Below the pieces are notes generated by a model. That model was not told where the DNA came from. It searched no databases and was given only the letters and a program-made list of their open reading frames with translations. Below are positions 9,837 through 19,470 of a stretch of DNA of 64,000 bases, piece after piece. The first letter of the stretch is position 1, and each line of letters begins with the position of its first letter. The stretch is from Pseudomonadota bacterium. GTDB lineage: Bacteria > Desulfobacterota > Desulfovibrionia > Desulfovibrionales > Desulfovibrionaceae. The stretch spans positions 1-64,000 of the forward strand of contig JAEWQB010000004.1 of the NCBI GenBank assembly GCA_023460395.1. The letters run 5' to 3'. Both the position numbers and the translations under genes were made by a program.

Positions 9837-10073
9837 GAATATCCTCCACAAACATATTGCGTTCATTTGCTTTGGCAGGTTCAGAGGCATGCGAACGCGT
9901 GCCCGATACTTGCCCACACCGGATAAAAAGGTAACAATCATTATAGCCCTTGGCAAGGCAAACCGGAATACTTAGCGGCTTCCCTCGCCTTCTTGCACCG
10001 TTTTGCGCCGTTTTGCGCCAAACGGGAACGCTCTGTGATAACAGCCCCGTACCGCCTTGAACCGGAGACAAGT

Positions 10074-11258
10074 ATGCCCGACGATTCCGGCTCGCGTCCC
10101 TCTGTTCTTTTCGTCGATGACGAACCGCACGTGCTGGACAGTTTTCGCCGCATTCTGCACAAGCGCTTTGCCGTATCCACTGCACTGGGATCACTTGCCG
10201 GTCTGGATGTGGTAAAAGACCACACCGCGTTTGCCGTGGTTATTTCAGACTTACGCATGCCGGACATGGACGGGGTGGAATTTCTTAGCAAAGTCCGCGA
10301 ACTGGCACCGGATTCCGTGCGTATTCTGCTTACCGGACATGCCGATGTGGACGCCGCCATTGCCGCTGTGAACGATGGGGCGGTGTTCCGTTTTCTTGCC
10401 AAACCGTGTTCACTGGAAGTTCTTGTCCGCGCCCTTACGGACGCCGTGCGCCAGCACCGCCTGCTCCTCACGGAACGGGAACTCCTGCGCGGCACACTGC
10501 GCGGAGCCATTACCGTGCTCACGGAAATGCTGGCACTCACCAACCCGGAGGCCTTCGGGCGAAGCGAGCGCATTAAACCACTCATGCTCCGCCTTGCCCG
10601 ACATCTTGGACGTAAGGACGTTTGGACGCTAGAACTTGCGGCGATGCTAAGTCAGATAGGCTGTGTCACCCTGACCTCAGATATGTTACGCAAAAGGCTG
10701 CATGGACACACGCTTACTCCCGAAGAGCAACAACTATACGCCATGCATCCCAATGTGGGGCACGACCTGCTGCGACACATTCCCCGCATGCGCGAGGTAG
10801 CGCGCAGCATTCAGTTACAAGACGCACCACTCTCGGACGCTGGCGACACTCCCTTTGGCGCTCGCGCCCTGAAAGTCCTGCTGGAATATGATTCGCTGAT
10901 TATGACAGGCCGTCTGCCCGGCGAGGCCATTCTTGAAATGCGTGCCACCGAAGGCATTTACGACAGCGCCATACTCAGCGGGCTGGAAGCCGTGCTCTTC
11001 GACTCAGACGAAGGAGACACCCGCGACGTATTTCTGGAGGCACTCAAACCCGGCATGGTGGTGGGCAGCACAATAGAAACACGCGACGGCACACTGCTAG
11101 CCACGCAAGGGCAACAGCTTTCCACCGCGTCCATTGCCCGCATCCGCAACTTTGCCAAAGCATACGGACTTGACGAGCCGTTGCACATGCATATTCCCGC
11201 ATCGTTGCGCACGGAACAAGCCGATCCGCCCGACCATACAGAGCCGGAAATTCCGTAA
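10074..11258 (+). CDS. Response regulator with degenerate HD-GYP domain
   Basis: A receiver domain (about residues 8-125: acidic pair in FVDDEPH, phosphoacceptor Asp in VISDLRMPDMDG, LLTGH, AKPC) is joined to an HD-GYP-like helical domain (about 150-320). HD-GYP proteins hydrolyse cyclic di-GMP, but here the key residues are gone: the HD pair is replaced by SQ in AAMLSQIGCVTLTSDML, and the GYP segment reads QLQDAPLSDAGDTP. Flanking framework such as LTPEEQQLYAMHPNVGHDLL is kept. A C-terminal extension of about 70 residues (FLEALKPGMVVGSTIETRDG) is a small beta-rich domain seen after related HD domains. Start 10074 has GGAG seven bases upstream. It is probably a signalling protein without phosphodiesterase activity. 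No kinase is adjacent. Confidence 0.85.
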   Translation: MPDDSGSRPSVLFVDDEPHVLDSFRRILHKRFAVSTALGSLAGLDVVKDHTAFAVVISDLRMPDMDGVEFLSKVRELAPDSVRILLTGHADVDAAIAAVNDGAVFRFLAKPCSLEVLVRALTDAVRQHRLLLTERELLRGTLRGAITVLTEMLALTNPEAFGRSERIKPLMLRLARHLGRKDVWTLELAAMLSQIGCVTLTSDMLRKRLHGHTLTPEEQQLYAMHPNVGHDLLRHIPRMREVARSIQLQDAPLSDAGDTPFGARALKVLLEYDSLIMTGRLPGEAILEMRATEGIYDSAILSGLEAVLFDSDEGDTRDVFLEALKPGMVVGSTIETRDGTLLATQGQQLSTASIARIRNFAKAYGLDEPLHMHIPASLRTEQADPPDHTEPEIP

Positions 11259-11275
11259 CCCCCGGAATCACGAAT

Positions 11276-11309
11276 CCCCCGGTCGCCAGCGCGACCGGGG
11301 GAAATTTTG
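11276..11309 (+). terminator. Rho-independent terminator after the REC/HD-GYP gene
   Basis: An 11-bp perfect stem (CCCCCGGTCGC at 11276-11286 with GCGACCGGGGG at 11291-11301), loop CAGC, followed by AAATTTTG. It sits 18 bases past the stop codon of the upstream gene. Confidence 0.8.
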
Positions 11310-11337
11310 CGGATTCAATGTCTGTGAAGCTGAAGAG

Positions 11338-11625
11338 TTACGCAGCTTGAGAAGCAGAAGGCTCGCGTGACGTGCCAAGGTACGTAGCGCAGACCACACG
11401 AAGCAATGAGGCAAAGTTCCCCACGCCACCATGGATATGGGCGGCCTCATCGTGCAGCGTTTCCAGAAACCGGGCCAGCGGAACGGACTCCGCCTCTGCC
11501 ATTTCCTCCAGAACCGTCCAGAAACGCCGTTCCAGCCGCACACTGGTCACACCGCCGTGCAGTCGCACAGAACGAGTTACCTGCGTATAGTCAGCCGGGG
11601 CCGTGGACGCATATATCTGGCACAT
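11338..11625 (-). CDS. Ribbon-helix-helix domain protein
   Basis: A 95-residue protein matching the RHH_4 type of ribbon-helix-helix domain: the strand TRSVRLHGGVTSVRLE is followed by the helix FWTVLEEMAEAESVPLARF and then SLLRVVCATYL. Such proteins are small, often dimeric, putative DNA-binding regulators. It has a strong ribosome site (AGGAGG, spacing six) before ATG 11625. It lies 21 bases downstream of the DJ-1/PfpI gene in the same direction and may share its transcript. The target is unknown. A different minus-strand frame over the same bases lacks a ribosome site and is rejected. Confidence 0.8.
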   Translation of the reverse strand: MCQIYASTAPADYTQVTRSVRLHGGVTSVRLERRFWTVLEEMAEAESVPLARFLETLHDEAAHIHGGVGNFASLLRVVCATYLGTSREPSASQAA

Positions 11626-11646
11626 GCCGCACCTCCTGCAAAAACG

Positions 11647-12210
11647 TTAACCCAGCAAATCTGCAATCTTGCGTAGCCACGCGGGATGGGCGGGCCATGC
11701 GGGCGCGGTAACAATCTTGCCATCCACAATGGCTTCATCCATGGGCAAATTTACATACTCAGCGCCAGCAAGGCGCACTTCCGGTGCGCAGGCGGGATAG
11801 GCGGAAATACGCTTCCCCTTCAGCGATGCGGCAGCAGCCAACAACTGGGCACCATGGCACACTGCGCCGATAACTTTTCCACTTTCCTGGAAATGACGCA
11901 CCATTTCCAATACGCGGTCATTCAGGCGCAGATACTCTGGAGCACGCCCGCCGGGGATGATGAGGCCATCGTATGCTTCCGGCTTTACCTCGTCAAATGT
12001 GGCATTCAAGGTGAAGTTATGACCGGGTTTTTCCGAATACGTCTGGTGGCCTTCAAAATCATGAATGGCAGTGGCAACAGACTCACCAGCTTTTTTCCCC
12101 GGGCACACGGCATCTACCCCGTAGCCCATGGCCTGCAATGCCTGAAATGGCACCATAATTTCGTAGTCTTCCACAAAATCACCGCAGATGAGCAACAGCT
12201 TTTTCGCCAT
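11647..12210 (-). CDS. DJ-1/PfpI family protein
   Basis: The 187-residue protein is a single DJ-1/PfpI (class I glutamine amidotransferase-like) domain. The nucleophile elbow GAVCHGAQLL gives Cys118 followed by His119, and the acidic partner is Glu14 in GDFVEDYE; IIPGGRAPEYLR is also typical. Members include PfpI/YhbO-type stress proteins with reported protease, deglycase or glyoxalase-like activity; which activity applies here cannot be read. Start 12210 is preceded by AGGAGG with six-base spacing. An upstream in-frame extension reaches the ppiD terminator and is not used. Confidence 0.9.
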   Translation of the reverse strand: MAKKLLLICGDFVEDYEIMVPFQALQAMGYGVDAVCPGKKAGESVATAIHDFEGHQTYSEKPGHNFTLNATFDEVKPEAYDGLIIPGGRAPEYLRLNDRVLEMVRHFQESGKVIGAVCHGAQLLAAAASLKGKRISAYPACAPEVRLAGAEYVNLPMDEAIVDGKIVTAPAWPAHPAWLRKIADLLG

Positions 12211-12301
12211 GGAGAGCCTCCTTTTTGAGGGACTATACCGCTTTTCCACTCCAATGGGTACTAGTAGTCTACTACGCTGGACCTCGTTGCCATACGCGTG
12301 C

Positions 12302-12338
12302 AAAAAAACAGGCGCCGGACGGGAAGTCCGGCGCCTGT
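12302..12338 (-). terminator. Rho-independent terminator of ppiD
   Basis: A 13-bp perfect stem (ACAGGCGCCGGAC at 12308-12320 with its complement at 12326-12338) and a 5-base loop. The A-run at 12302-12308 gives a T-tract on the minus strand. It lies about 55 bases past the ppiD stop. Confidence 0.9.
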
Positions 12339-12392
12339 GGTCAAAAGTATGGTATGCCGTATGGTACGGCCTGCAGATAACACCGCATTCCA

Positions 12393-14288
12393 TTAGATTT
12401 TGCTAAGAAATTCCTCGTTGTGAATTTCAACCGCGCCACTGGAGACAAGGCCGTTCACAAAATCACGGAACAGTTCTTGCCGCTTGGCACGCAGCATGGA
12501 ATCTTTCACCTGCTGTTCAGCGCTCTTCCAATCAGCCTCGCCCGGCTTGCTCGTATCTTTCAAGCGAATGAACGCCGCGCCTGCGGGAACAGGGAAAGGA
12601 CCAGCCCACGAGCCATCGGTGAGAGAAAATGCCGCTTCTTCCAGTTCGGGCACCTGTCCCAGACCGGGAATCACGCCATTGCGACCGAACAGCGGGGTTG
12701 TCTGCACCGTAGCGGACAAATCTTTTGGCATGTTGCCTGCCTGCACATCAGGGGCGATGGTCTTGGCTTGCTCTCCAGCCAGACGCAGTGCGGCTTCTTG
12801 CAGTAAACGGCTCTGAATGACACCGCTCACCTTTTCAAAATCCATGGTCCCCTCAGGCTTGCTGGAGGTAACTTCCGCCACCAGATACCCGCCATCCACT
12901 TCCAACGGGGTGTCCACAACCGTTCCGGCGGGGGAGTTGAAGAGCAGGTCCACGGACTTCTCTTTCAGACCAACCAGGTTGCGGGCTTGTGCACGGGTGA
13001 GTTCAGCAGAGGAACTGAGAATAAGCTGCTGCTCTTTCGCAACAGAAGCAAGCGTTTTGCCTCCCATCACCTCTCCGAAGACTACGTCCAGCGTGTCAGA
13101 CACCTTGTCTGTGGCGCGGTCTTCAGCCAGCATGCGGCGAATTTCGTCACGCACCTCGGCAAGGGGCCGTACGTGGCGCGGCGTGGCAGATTCCAGCTTA
13201 ATGACGTGGAAGCCAAATTCCGTGCGCACCACATCGGAAACCTGACCCGGTTTCAGGGCGAACGCGGCGTCTTCAAACGATTTCACCATAGCGCCGCGAC
13301 CAAACGAGCCGAGATCCCCTCCAGCGGGAGCCGACGGACCTTCCGAATACTTTTTAGCCAGTGCGCCGAAGTCTTCTCCGGCACGGGCACGGGCCAGTAC
13401 AGCGTCGATTTTCTTTTTTGCCTCGGCAACCTTTTCCGCCGGAGCGTCAGCGTCCACCAACACAAGAATATGCCGGGCATGCACGGTTTCTTCCTGCGTG
13501 AACTCGCTCTCCGCCCTGTCGGCGTAGTACGCGTCCACATCCGCGTCTGTCACAGAAGCGGCATGGGCAAGGCTGGCGGGAGAAATAAGCACATAGTCCA
13601 TGGTTACCCGCGCCGGGTCCATGAACTGTGCGGCATTTTGATCATAATATGCGCGAATTTCTTCGGGCGACACCGAGGCCGTATCAATAAAAGAAACGGC
13701 GGAAAGCACCGCAAAATCCACAGAACGGCGCTCCCCGGCGTATTCAAACGCGGCACGCGCCTCTTCCGTGGTCACGGAAGCGGGCAACCCCACGTACTCT
13801 TGCATTTTCTGTACAAGAATGTCCTGCCGGTATTCTTCTTCAAACTGACCGGGGGTAATACCCTGCGCTGCCAGAATGCGCTGATACAAATCACCATCAA
13901 ACACGCCCTGTTCATTGCGGAACACGCTGATGGACGCGATGGTCTTTTTCAATTCCTGCGGCGTAACGGTGATGCCTACCCGTTCCGCTTCCTGCAGAAC
14001 AAGTGTCTTGGCAATCATTTGTTGCAGCACCTGTCTGCCTAGGCCCACATTACGCAGATCTTCGGTCTGGAGTCCGGGAACCTGCTGCCGCAGGATTGCC
14101 ACCTGCTGCTCATAGGCTTTCTGGAACTCCGGCACCATGATGGGTTTCTCGTTTACCGTGGCTAACACGGCGGAGTTGGCGGAAGGCCCCATGGAACCAA
14201 CCCCCCAGAAAACAAACACGATGATGATAATGGCAAAGGCGAGCTTCACACCCCACGATTGGGCATTCTGCCGGATTGCGTCTAACAT
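12393..14288 (-). CDS. ppiD: Periplasmic peptidyl-prolyl isomerase/chaperone PpiD (SurA_N type)
   Basis: PpiD is an inner-membrane-anchored periplasmic chaperone that helps outer-membrane and secreted proteins fold. The 631-residue protein has an N-terminal membrane anchor (about residues 14-32, LAFAIIIIVFVFWGVG), a SurA_N-like chaperone segment, one parvulin PPIase domain (about 255-365: HARHILV, FGALAKKYSEGPSAPAGGDLG, FGFHVIKLES), and a long C-terminal SurA-like tail. Length matches E. coli PpiD (623). It ends with its own strong terminator. The aconitase gene lies 39 bases upstream in the same direction, so read-through from there is possible. Confidence 0.92.
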   Translation of the reverse strand: MLDAIRQNAQSWGVKLAFAIIIIVFVFWGVGSMGPSANSAVLATVNEKPIMVPEFQKAYEQQVAILRQQVPGLQTEDLRNVGLGRQVLQQMIAKTLVLQEAERVGITVTPQELKKTIASISVFRNEQGVFDGDLYQRILAAQGITPGQFEEEYRQDILVQKMQEYVGLPASVTTEEARAAFEYAGERRSVDFAVLSAVSFIDTASVSPEEIRAYYDQNAAQFMDPARVTMDYVLISPASLAHAASVTDADVDAYYADRAESEFTQEETVHARHILVLVDADAPAEKVAEAKKKIDAVLARARAGEDFGALAKKYSEGPSAPAGGDLGSFGRGAMVKSFEDAAFALKPGQVSDVVRTEFGFHVIKLESATPRHVRPLAEVRDEIRRMLAEDRATDKVSDTLDVVFGEVMGGKTLASVAKEQQLILSSSAELTRAQARNLVGLKEKSVDLLFNSPAGTVVDTPLEVDGGYLVAEVTSSKPEGTMDFEKVSGVIQSRLLQEAALRLAGEQAKTIAPDVQAGNMPKDLSATVQTTPLFGRNGVIPGLGQVPELEEAAFSLTDGSWAGPFPVPAGAAFIRLKDTSKPGEADWKSAEQQVKDSMLRAKRQELFRDFVNGLVSSGAVEIHNEEFLSKI

Positions 14289-14327
14289 GCTCCGTTTCCT
14301 TTACGTTCTACGGTAGTGCGCAGCGAA

Positions 14328-16259
14328 TTACGCCGTGCCGGTTTTTGCGAGACGGACATAGTTCAGAAGTCCGCCTGCCCGAATAATGTCCAATTCCTTT
14401 TGCGTCAAATCATTCCTCACGGATACAGACCCCACGCCGTCCACCTTTACGGATACAGCGCCGCCGGGGGTAATTTCCGCCACAGGTACCACAACGTGCT
14501 GGCCTTGCGCCAGCCTGTCGTAGTCTTCCCGGTTTTCCAGAATGAAGGGCAAAATACCAAAATTAACCAGATTGGCCCTGTGAATACGGGCGAGAGATTT
14601 GGCGATAACCGCACGCACGCCCAAATGACGAGGGGCAAGAGCCGCGTGTTCACGCGAGGAGCCTTGACCGTAGTTTTCTCCCGCCACAATAACACCGCAT
14701 GCACATTGCTTGGCGCGGGCCACAAATCCTTCATCCACCCGCTCGAACACGTGCTCGCTAATGGCGGGCACATTGGACCGCAACGCTGTTATCTGAGCGC
14801 CGGCGGGCATGATGTGGTCGGTGGTGATGTTGTCTTCCGCTTTGATAAGCACGTCCGCTTCAAGCGTTTCCCCCAAACCGGAGAATTGTTCCAGCGGCAC
14901 AATATTCGGGCCACGCATGATTTCCTCTGCGGTGCCGTCCACCGGGGGATAGAGGAAAAGATCGCGGATGCTGGGCACATCGGCGGGCAGAGAGGGCACC
15001 GTGGGGGCGGCACCCCATGTTGCCGGGTCGGAAAACTCACCGCGCAGGGCCACCATAGCCGCCGTGAGCGGGCTGACCAGATACACTCCCGCGTCCTTGG
15101 TGCCGGAGCGGCCCTCAAAGTTGCGGTTAAATGTCCGCACGGAAACACCGCCCGACACGGGGGAACCGCCCATGCCTATGCAGGGACCGCACGAGCACTC
15201 CAACAGCCGCGCCCCGGAATTAAGCAGCGGTTCCACCAATCCCTCACGGGCCAGCATGGTAAGCACCTGCTTAGAACCGGGGCTGATGAGCGTGTCCGTG
15301 GAAGGACAGACGCGTTGTTTCGAAAGTAGCCCCGCCACGGTTTTCAGGTCCGCGTAGGAGGAGTTCGTGCACGAGCCTATAGCGACCTGATCCACCTTCA
15401 GGCCTGCAAGTTGCGCCACAGGCACCACCCTGTCGGGCATATGCGGCTGTGCCACAAGAGGAACTAACGCGGAAAGATCAATAACCACTTCCTCGTCATA
15501 GGCCGCATCGGCATCAGCCGCCAGTTCTGTCCAGTCCGCTTCGCGGCCCATGGCGGCGAGGAATTCACGGGTCTTCGCATCACTGGGGAACAAAGAAGTG
15601 GTCGCGCCCAGTTCCGCCCCCATATTGGTGATGACAGCCCGTTCCGGGACGGAAAGGGTGCCCACTCCCGGTCCCGCGAATTCAAAAACGCGTCCCACAC
15701 CACCCTTAACCGTAAGCAGCCCCAGCAGATGCAGAATGACATCTTTGGCGGAGGCCCAGCCGGAAAGCGCACCTTCCAACTGCACCTTCACCACGCGAGG
15801 CATGGCAATGAAGTACGGTTCCCCCGCCATGGACAGCGCCACGGAAAGTCCTCCCGCACCCATAGCCAGCGCGCCTATACCGCCCGCTGTGGGGGTGTGG
15901 CTGTCTGAGCCGACCAGAGTGGCCCCCGGCTTGGCAAAATTTTCCAGATGCAGTTGATGGCAGATTCCGGTGCCCGGTGCGGAAAAGACCAGTCCGTATT
16001 TCTGGGCAACAGTTCGCAGGTACCGGTGGTCGTCGGAATTGCGAAATCCCATCTGCAGGGTATTGTGGTCCACATAGCTTACGGAAAGATCCGTGCGCAC
16101 ACGGTCCACTCCCATGGCTTCAAATTGCAGATAGGCCATGGTGCCCGTGGCGTCCTGCGTCAGGGTCTGGTCTATGCGGATACCAATTTCTGATCCGGCG
16201 CTCATGTTGCCGGACACCAGATGGGCCGCTATAATCTTTTGCGTTACGTTCATGGACAT
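14328..16259 (-). CDS. Aconitate hydratase
   Basis: Aconitase interconverts citrate and isocitrate through a [4Fe-4S] cluster in the cytoplasm. The 643-residue protein has all three cluster cysteines: one in GSCTNSSYADL (about residue 296) and two in CSCGPCIGMGG (about 354-359). The swivel domain at the C-terminus carries GENYGQGSSREHAAL. It is the short (about 640-residue) aconitase type common in anaerobes and archaea rather than the 890-residue AcnA/AcnB, and it may be mistaken for homoaconitase or isopropylmalate isomerase, which share the fold; the length and the N-terminal segment favour aconitase. The first ATG (16259) is preceded by AGGA at eight bases. Confidence 0.9.
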   Translation of the reverse strand: MSMNVTQKIIAAHLVSGNMSAGSEIGIRIDQTLTQDATGTMAYLQFEAMGVDRVRTDLSVSYVDHNTLQMGFRNSDDHRYLRTVAQKYGLVFSAPGTGICHQLHLENFAKPGATLVGSDSHTPTAGGIGALAMGAGGLSVALSMAGEPYFIAMPRVVKVQLEGALSGWASAKDVILHLLGLLTVKGGVGRVFEFAGPGVGTLSVPERAVITNMGAELGATTSLFPSDAKTREFLAAMGREADWTELAADADAAYDEEVVIDLSALVPLVAQPHMPDRVVPVAQLAGLKVDQVAIGSCTNSSYADLKTVAGLLSKQRVCPSTDTLISPGSKQVLTMLAREGLVEPLLNSGARLLECSCGPCIGMGGSPVSGGVSVRTFNRNFEGRSGTKDAGVYLVSPLTAAMVALRGEFSDPATWGAAPTVPSLPADVPSIRDLFLYPPVDGTAEEIMRGPNIVPLEQFSGLGETLEADVLIKAEDNITTDHIMPAGAQITALRSNVPAISEHVFERVDEGFVARAKQCACGVIVAGENYGQGSSREHAALAPRHLGVRAVIAKSLARIHRANLVNFGILPFILENREDYDRLAQGQHVVVPVAEITPGGAVSVKVDGVGSVSVRNDLTQKELDIIRAGGLLNYVRLAKTGTA

Positions 16260-16493
16260 GGTGCGATTCCTGTTTTGCTCTGTTGTACCGGCACACGCCG
16301 CGCTTATTTTGGAAACCAGATGTCACCACCACGGCAACCGCTCCGCGCACCAACCTGCGACACCCTGTATACCACGGCTCACACCGCGATTTCCCAGTGC
16401 CGCCAAGTCCGCTGTGCTGACGATCTGTTCCCCAAGGCCCGGTGGGCAGCCCTAAAAACGCAAGCGTAGTCGCCAGCAAGGTCACATGACAAA

Positions 16494-16511
16494 CGCGGGC
16501 ATATGCCCGCG
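16494..16511 (-). terminator. Hairpin after the sigma-54 regulator gene
   Basis: An 18-base perfect palindrome (arm CGCGGGCAT) lies past the 3' end of the gene at 16547 and is followed on the minus strand by TTT. The short T-run makes it a weak terminator candidate. Confidence 0.45.
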
Positions 16512-16546
16512 CCGGGATAGCTTCACTTCGGCAGGTAGCGGACAAC

Positions 16547-18046
16547 CTAGGGGATGTCCACGCCCTCACCGCGATACTCGTTTAACTTGTTCCGCAACGT
16601 CCGCACGGAAATACCGAGCATTTCCGCGGTTTGCGTTCTATTGCCGGCTGTCTGCTCCAGCCCTTTCAAAATCATGATACGTTCCATTTCGTGCAGGGGA
16701 ATAACCCCCTGAGCAAAAAGGTCCGCGTGCGAAGCCCCCGCGCCTCTCTCGCCTGACAGGGCAAAACCCGAACCGTTCCCCGGCGCGGCAATCGCGCCCG
16801 GAGATGCCGCAGGCACGGAGACGGCATTCTCCTGCTCCTCTTCAAAAAGAGGCCAATTATCCGGGTCCAGTAAAAAATGCCCTTTGGTAATGGGGCCGCG
16901 TCCGGCTAACAGCGTGGCCCGTTCCATCAAATTTTGCAACTCGCGAACATTGCCCGGCCAGTCATACTGGTGCAACCAGTCCAGCGCGTCTTGCGAAAAC
17001 TCCAGCGCGTGCAGACCATATTCCCGCACGTACAGATCCACAAAAAAATGAGCCAGAGTGAGAACATCCTCATCCCTTTCCCGCAAGGCGGGCAAACGCA
17101 GGGGAATGACGTTGAGACGGAAATACAGGTCTTGCCGAAACCGTCCTTCTTTCACCCACTCTTCCAAATCGCGGTTGGTCGTCGCCAGTACGCGCACGTC
17201 CACCTTCACGGTTTCCGTGCCTCCCACGCGATCCAGTTCACTTTCCTGCAAAACGCGCAAAAGCTTGGCCTGAAGGCCAAGGTCCATTTCGGAAATTTCG
17301 TCCAGCAAAATCGTTCCCCCGGATGCCAATTCAAACTTCCCCAACTTACGGGTTATGGCTCCGGTAAACGATCCTTTTTCGTGCCCGAACAGTTCGCTTT
17401 CCAGTAAATGCTCCGGCAATGCGGCGCAGTTTACCGCGACAAAAGGTCCGTCGGCGCGATCGCTATGGGCGTGTAAAAAACGCGAGAACATTTCTTTACC
17501 GGTTCCCGACTCACCGGAAATAAGGACCGTGGCCCGTGAAGGTGCCACCTGACGGGCCAAAGCGAGAACCCGGCGCATAACGGGCGTACTGCCGATAATA
17601 TCCGGTCCCCCACCTGTGCGGGCGGGCGTTTCTGCGGGTTTGCGCCCCCCCAGCGTGCTATGCGGAGACGCGGCTATGTTTTTTCGCGCGGCGGGAACAG
17701 CCGCTACAACCTTATCGTAGAGCAACGGCTCTACCCAGTAGTCATGCGCTCCCATGTTCAAAAGGCGTTCAGCCTCGTCAACCGAGGCTTTGTCACTGAA
17801 TACGATCACGGGGGGAAACGCAGGGTCATCCTGACTGACGGCGAGCAGATCCTCCACGCGGTATCCCGGCAGTTGAGGACGCGAAAAAATAACGCTCGGA
17901 CCCGATTTTCGGATAAACGCAGAAGCTCCCTTCAGATTTTCCGCAAGCCCCACTTCAAACCCACTGTCTTTCAGTTGGGGAAAAATGTGCGTTACGGAAG
18001 TCGCCGGAGCAAGAAAGAGTATACGTCTCAGTGACATGCCTTCCAT
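16547..18046 (-). CDS. Sigma-54 activator (NtrC type) with degenerate receiver domain
   Basis: The C-terminal two thirds are a standard bacterial enhancer-binding protein: AAA+ domain with Walker A GESGTGKE, sigma-54 loop GSFTGA, Walker B GGTILLDE, arginine-finger region FRQDLYFRLNVIP, WPGNVRELQNL, and a Fis-type helix-turn-helix at the end (NRTQTAEMLGISVRTLRNKL). The N-terminal about 120 residues have a receiver fold but lack the phosphorylation site: the acidic pair reads LAPAT and the usual acceptor Asp reads FSRPQLPG. It is therefore unlikely to be switched by phosphotransfer. Similarity to flagellar FlrC/FleR-type regulators is possible but unproven. Two in-frame ATGs (18046 and 18037) compete; the first is listed. 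No kinase is adjacent. Confidence 0.88.
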   Translation of the reverse strand: MEGMSLRRILFLAPATSVTHIFPQLKDSGFEVGLAENLKGASAFIRKSGPSVIFSRPQLPGYRVEDLLAVSQDDPAFPPVIVFSDKASVDEAERLLNMGAHDYWVEPLLYDKVVAAVPAARKNIAASPHSTLGGRKPAETPARTGGGPDIIGSTPVMRRVLALARQVAPSRATVLISGESGTGKEMFSRFLHAHSDRADGPFVAVNCAALPEHLLESELFGHEKGSFTGAITRKLGKFELASGGTILLDEISEMDLGLQAKLLRVLQESELDRVGGTETVKVDVRVLATTNRDLEEWVKEGRFRQDLYFRLNVIPLRLPALRERDEDVLTLAHFFVDLYVREYGLHALEFSQDALDWLHQYDWPGNVRELQNLMERATLLAGRGPITKGHFLLDPDNWPLFEEEQENAVSVPAASPGAIAAPGNGSGFALSGERGAGASHADLFAQGVIPLHEMERIMILKGLEQTAGNRTQTAEMLGISVRTLRNKLNEYRGEGVDIP

Positions 18047-18239
18047 GATACCCTGTAGCAGAAAGAATCGCAAGAATACATGCTAAACCATGCCACAAAA
18101 CGTAGCGGATGGCAAAATATGATGCTATTGACCTCTCGGCGATACCATCATAGTTTTCCCCGCGCTCGTTTCTGGCTGAATCCGCTTTGCTCGGCAAGCG
18201 TCGATTTTTTCTGCATCGTCTACCACCCGGATCTTTCCT

Positions 18240-19400
18240 ATGCGCCTTGCGTTTTTTAATTCTACCCGCAAATGGGGTGGCGTAAAGACATGGACTCTGG
18301 AATTCGCCGCCGCGCTTCGTGACGCGGGACACGACCTTATTGTCCTTGGTCGTGAAGGCCCGTTTATCGAACGAGCCGTATCCATGGGGCTAGACGCCCG
18401 CCCGGTCCGGTTTGGAACAGACTACAATCCGGTAGCCATCGCCCGCTTTTTCCGCCTGTTCCGACGTGAAGGCGTGCAGGGCGTTCTGGTCAATGTGGGG
18501 CACGACCTGCGGACCGCGGGAATTGCCGCGCGTCTCTGCGGCATTCCCGTGGTGCAGCGCATCGGCCTGCCTCAGGACATGAAGAACGACTGGAAAGTGC
18601 ACGGGCTGCACCGCTGGGTACGCCCTCATTACCTGTTTCCTTGCGTGTTCAACCGCGACGGCATGCTCAACCATTTGCCGTATGTTGATATAGCGGACAC
18701 GTCGGTAATTCTTTCCGCCAAAATTCCCGCAGCGTGCCCTTCCTCCACAATAGGGCATCCCTTACAACTCATTACCACCAGCCAGTTGAATGCCGCCAAA
18801 GGCCATGTGGGACTTTTGCACGCGCTCGCCAGCCTACGCGCGGCAGGGCATGCGTTTCACTGGCACGTGGTGGGAACGGGCACTCAGGAAGGCTCCCTGA
18901 AATCGCTCGCGCAATCCCTGCGGCTCGAAGACTGCGTTACGTGGCACGGGTGGACACAGGACGTGCGAGCCATCTTGCGACAGGCGGATGTATTCATACT
19001 CCCCTCGCAGAGTGAGGGCCTGCCCAACACCTTGCTGGAAGCCATGGCTGAAGGACTCATCCCCGTGGCGTATAACGTCGGCGGCATTGCCGAGGCGTGG
19101 CCGGGCATGGCGCTCCAAGACGAAGCGCAACCCCGGCCCCACACCGTTCCGCACGCCCCCATCAATGAACTGGCAGACTGCCTGATCCCCTTCCCCAAGT
19201 CCCAGACGACTATAGACCGAGGAGAGGCGCTTCTCCCGATTTTGGAACGGCTGCTCACACTCCCCGAAGAAACATTGCTCGCGTGGAAACGCAACACATG
19301 GCAGCACTGTGCGGAGCACTTTACAATTCCCACTCAGGCCGCCAAGTTGGAAAAATTATTTCTTCGGCTTGTCCACGCACCGAAAACAAATACAGACTAG
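18240..19400 (+). CDS. Glycosyltransferase, GT4 family (group 1)
   Basis: A 386-residue cytoplasmic sugar transferase of the GT-B fold. The N-terminus (MRLAFFNSTRKWGGVKTW) carries the glycine-rich acceptor-side loop, and the C-terminal nucleotide-sugar domain has HGWTQDVRAILRQADVF and the retaining-GT4 signature FILPSQSEGLPNTLLEAMAEG, with the EX7E glutamates. Substrates are not visible; involvement in lipopolysaccharide or another surface glycan is the usual context. It is divergent from the regulator at 18046. The ribosome site before ATG 18240 is weak. The cobD-like gene follows 70 bases later on the same strand. Confidence 0.88.
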   Translation: MRLAFFNSTRKWGGVKTWTLEFAAALRDAGHDLIVLGREGPFIERAVSMGLDARPVRFGTDYNPVAIARFFRLFRREGVQGVLVNVGHDLRTAGIAARLCGIPVVQRIGLPQDMKNDWKVHGLHRWVRPHYLFPCVFNRDGMLNHLPYVDIADTSVILSAKIPAACPSSTIGHPLQLITTSQLNAAKGHVGLLHALASLRAAGHAFHWHVVGTGTQEGSLKSLAQSLRLEDCVTWHGWTQDVRAILRQADVFILPSQSEGLPNTLLEAMAEGLIPVAYNVGGIAEAWPGMALQDEAQPRPHTVPHAPINELADCLIPFPKSQTTIDRGEALLPILERLLTLPEETLLAWKRNTWQHCAEHFTIPTQAAKLEKLFLRLVHAPKTNTD

Positions 19401-19470
19401 GGAGCAGACCTTCGCACGTAGCCGTGACTCCCTTGCTACGTCGCGGGGGGAAAGCGCAACACGAACCGCC

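Noticed and set aside
12308..12338. A CRISPR-like or mobile-element inverted repeat
   Set aside because: Single copy with adjacent A/T run; explained as the ppiD terminator.
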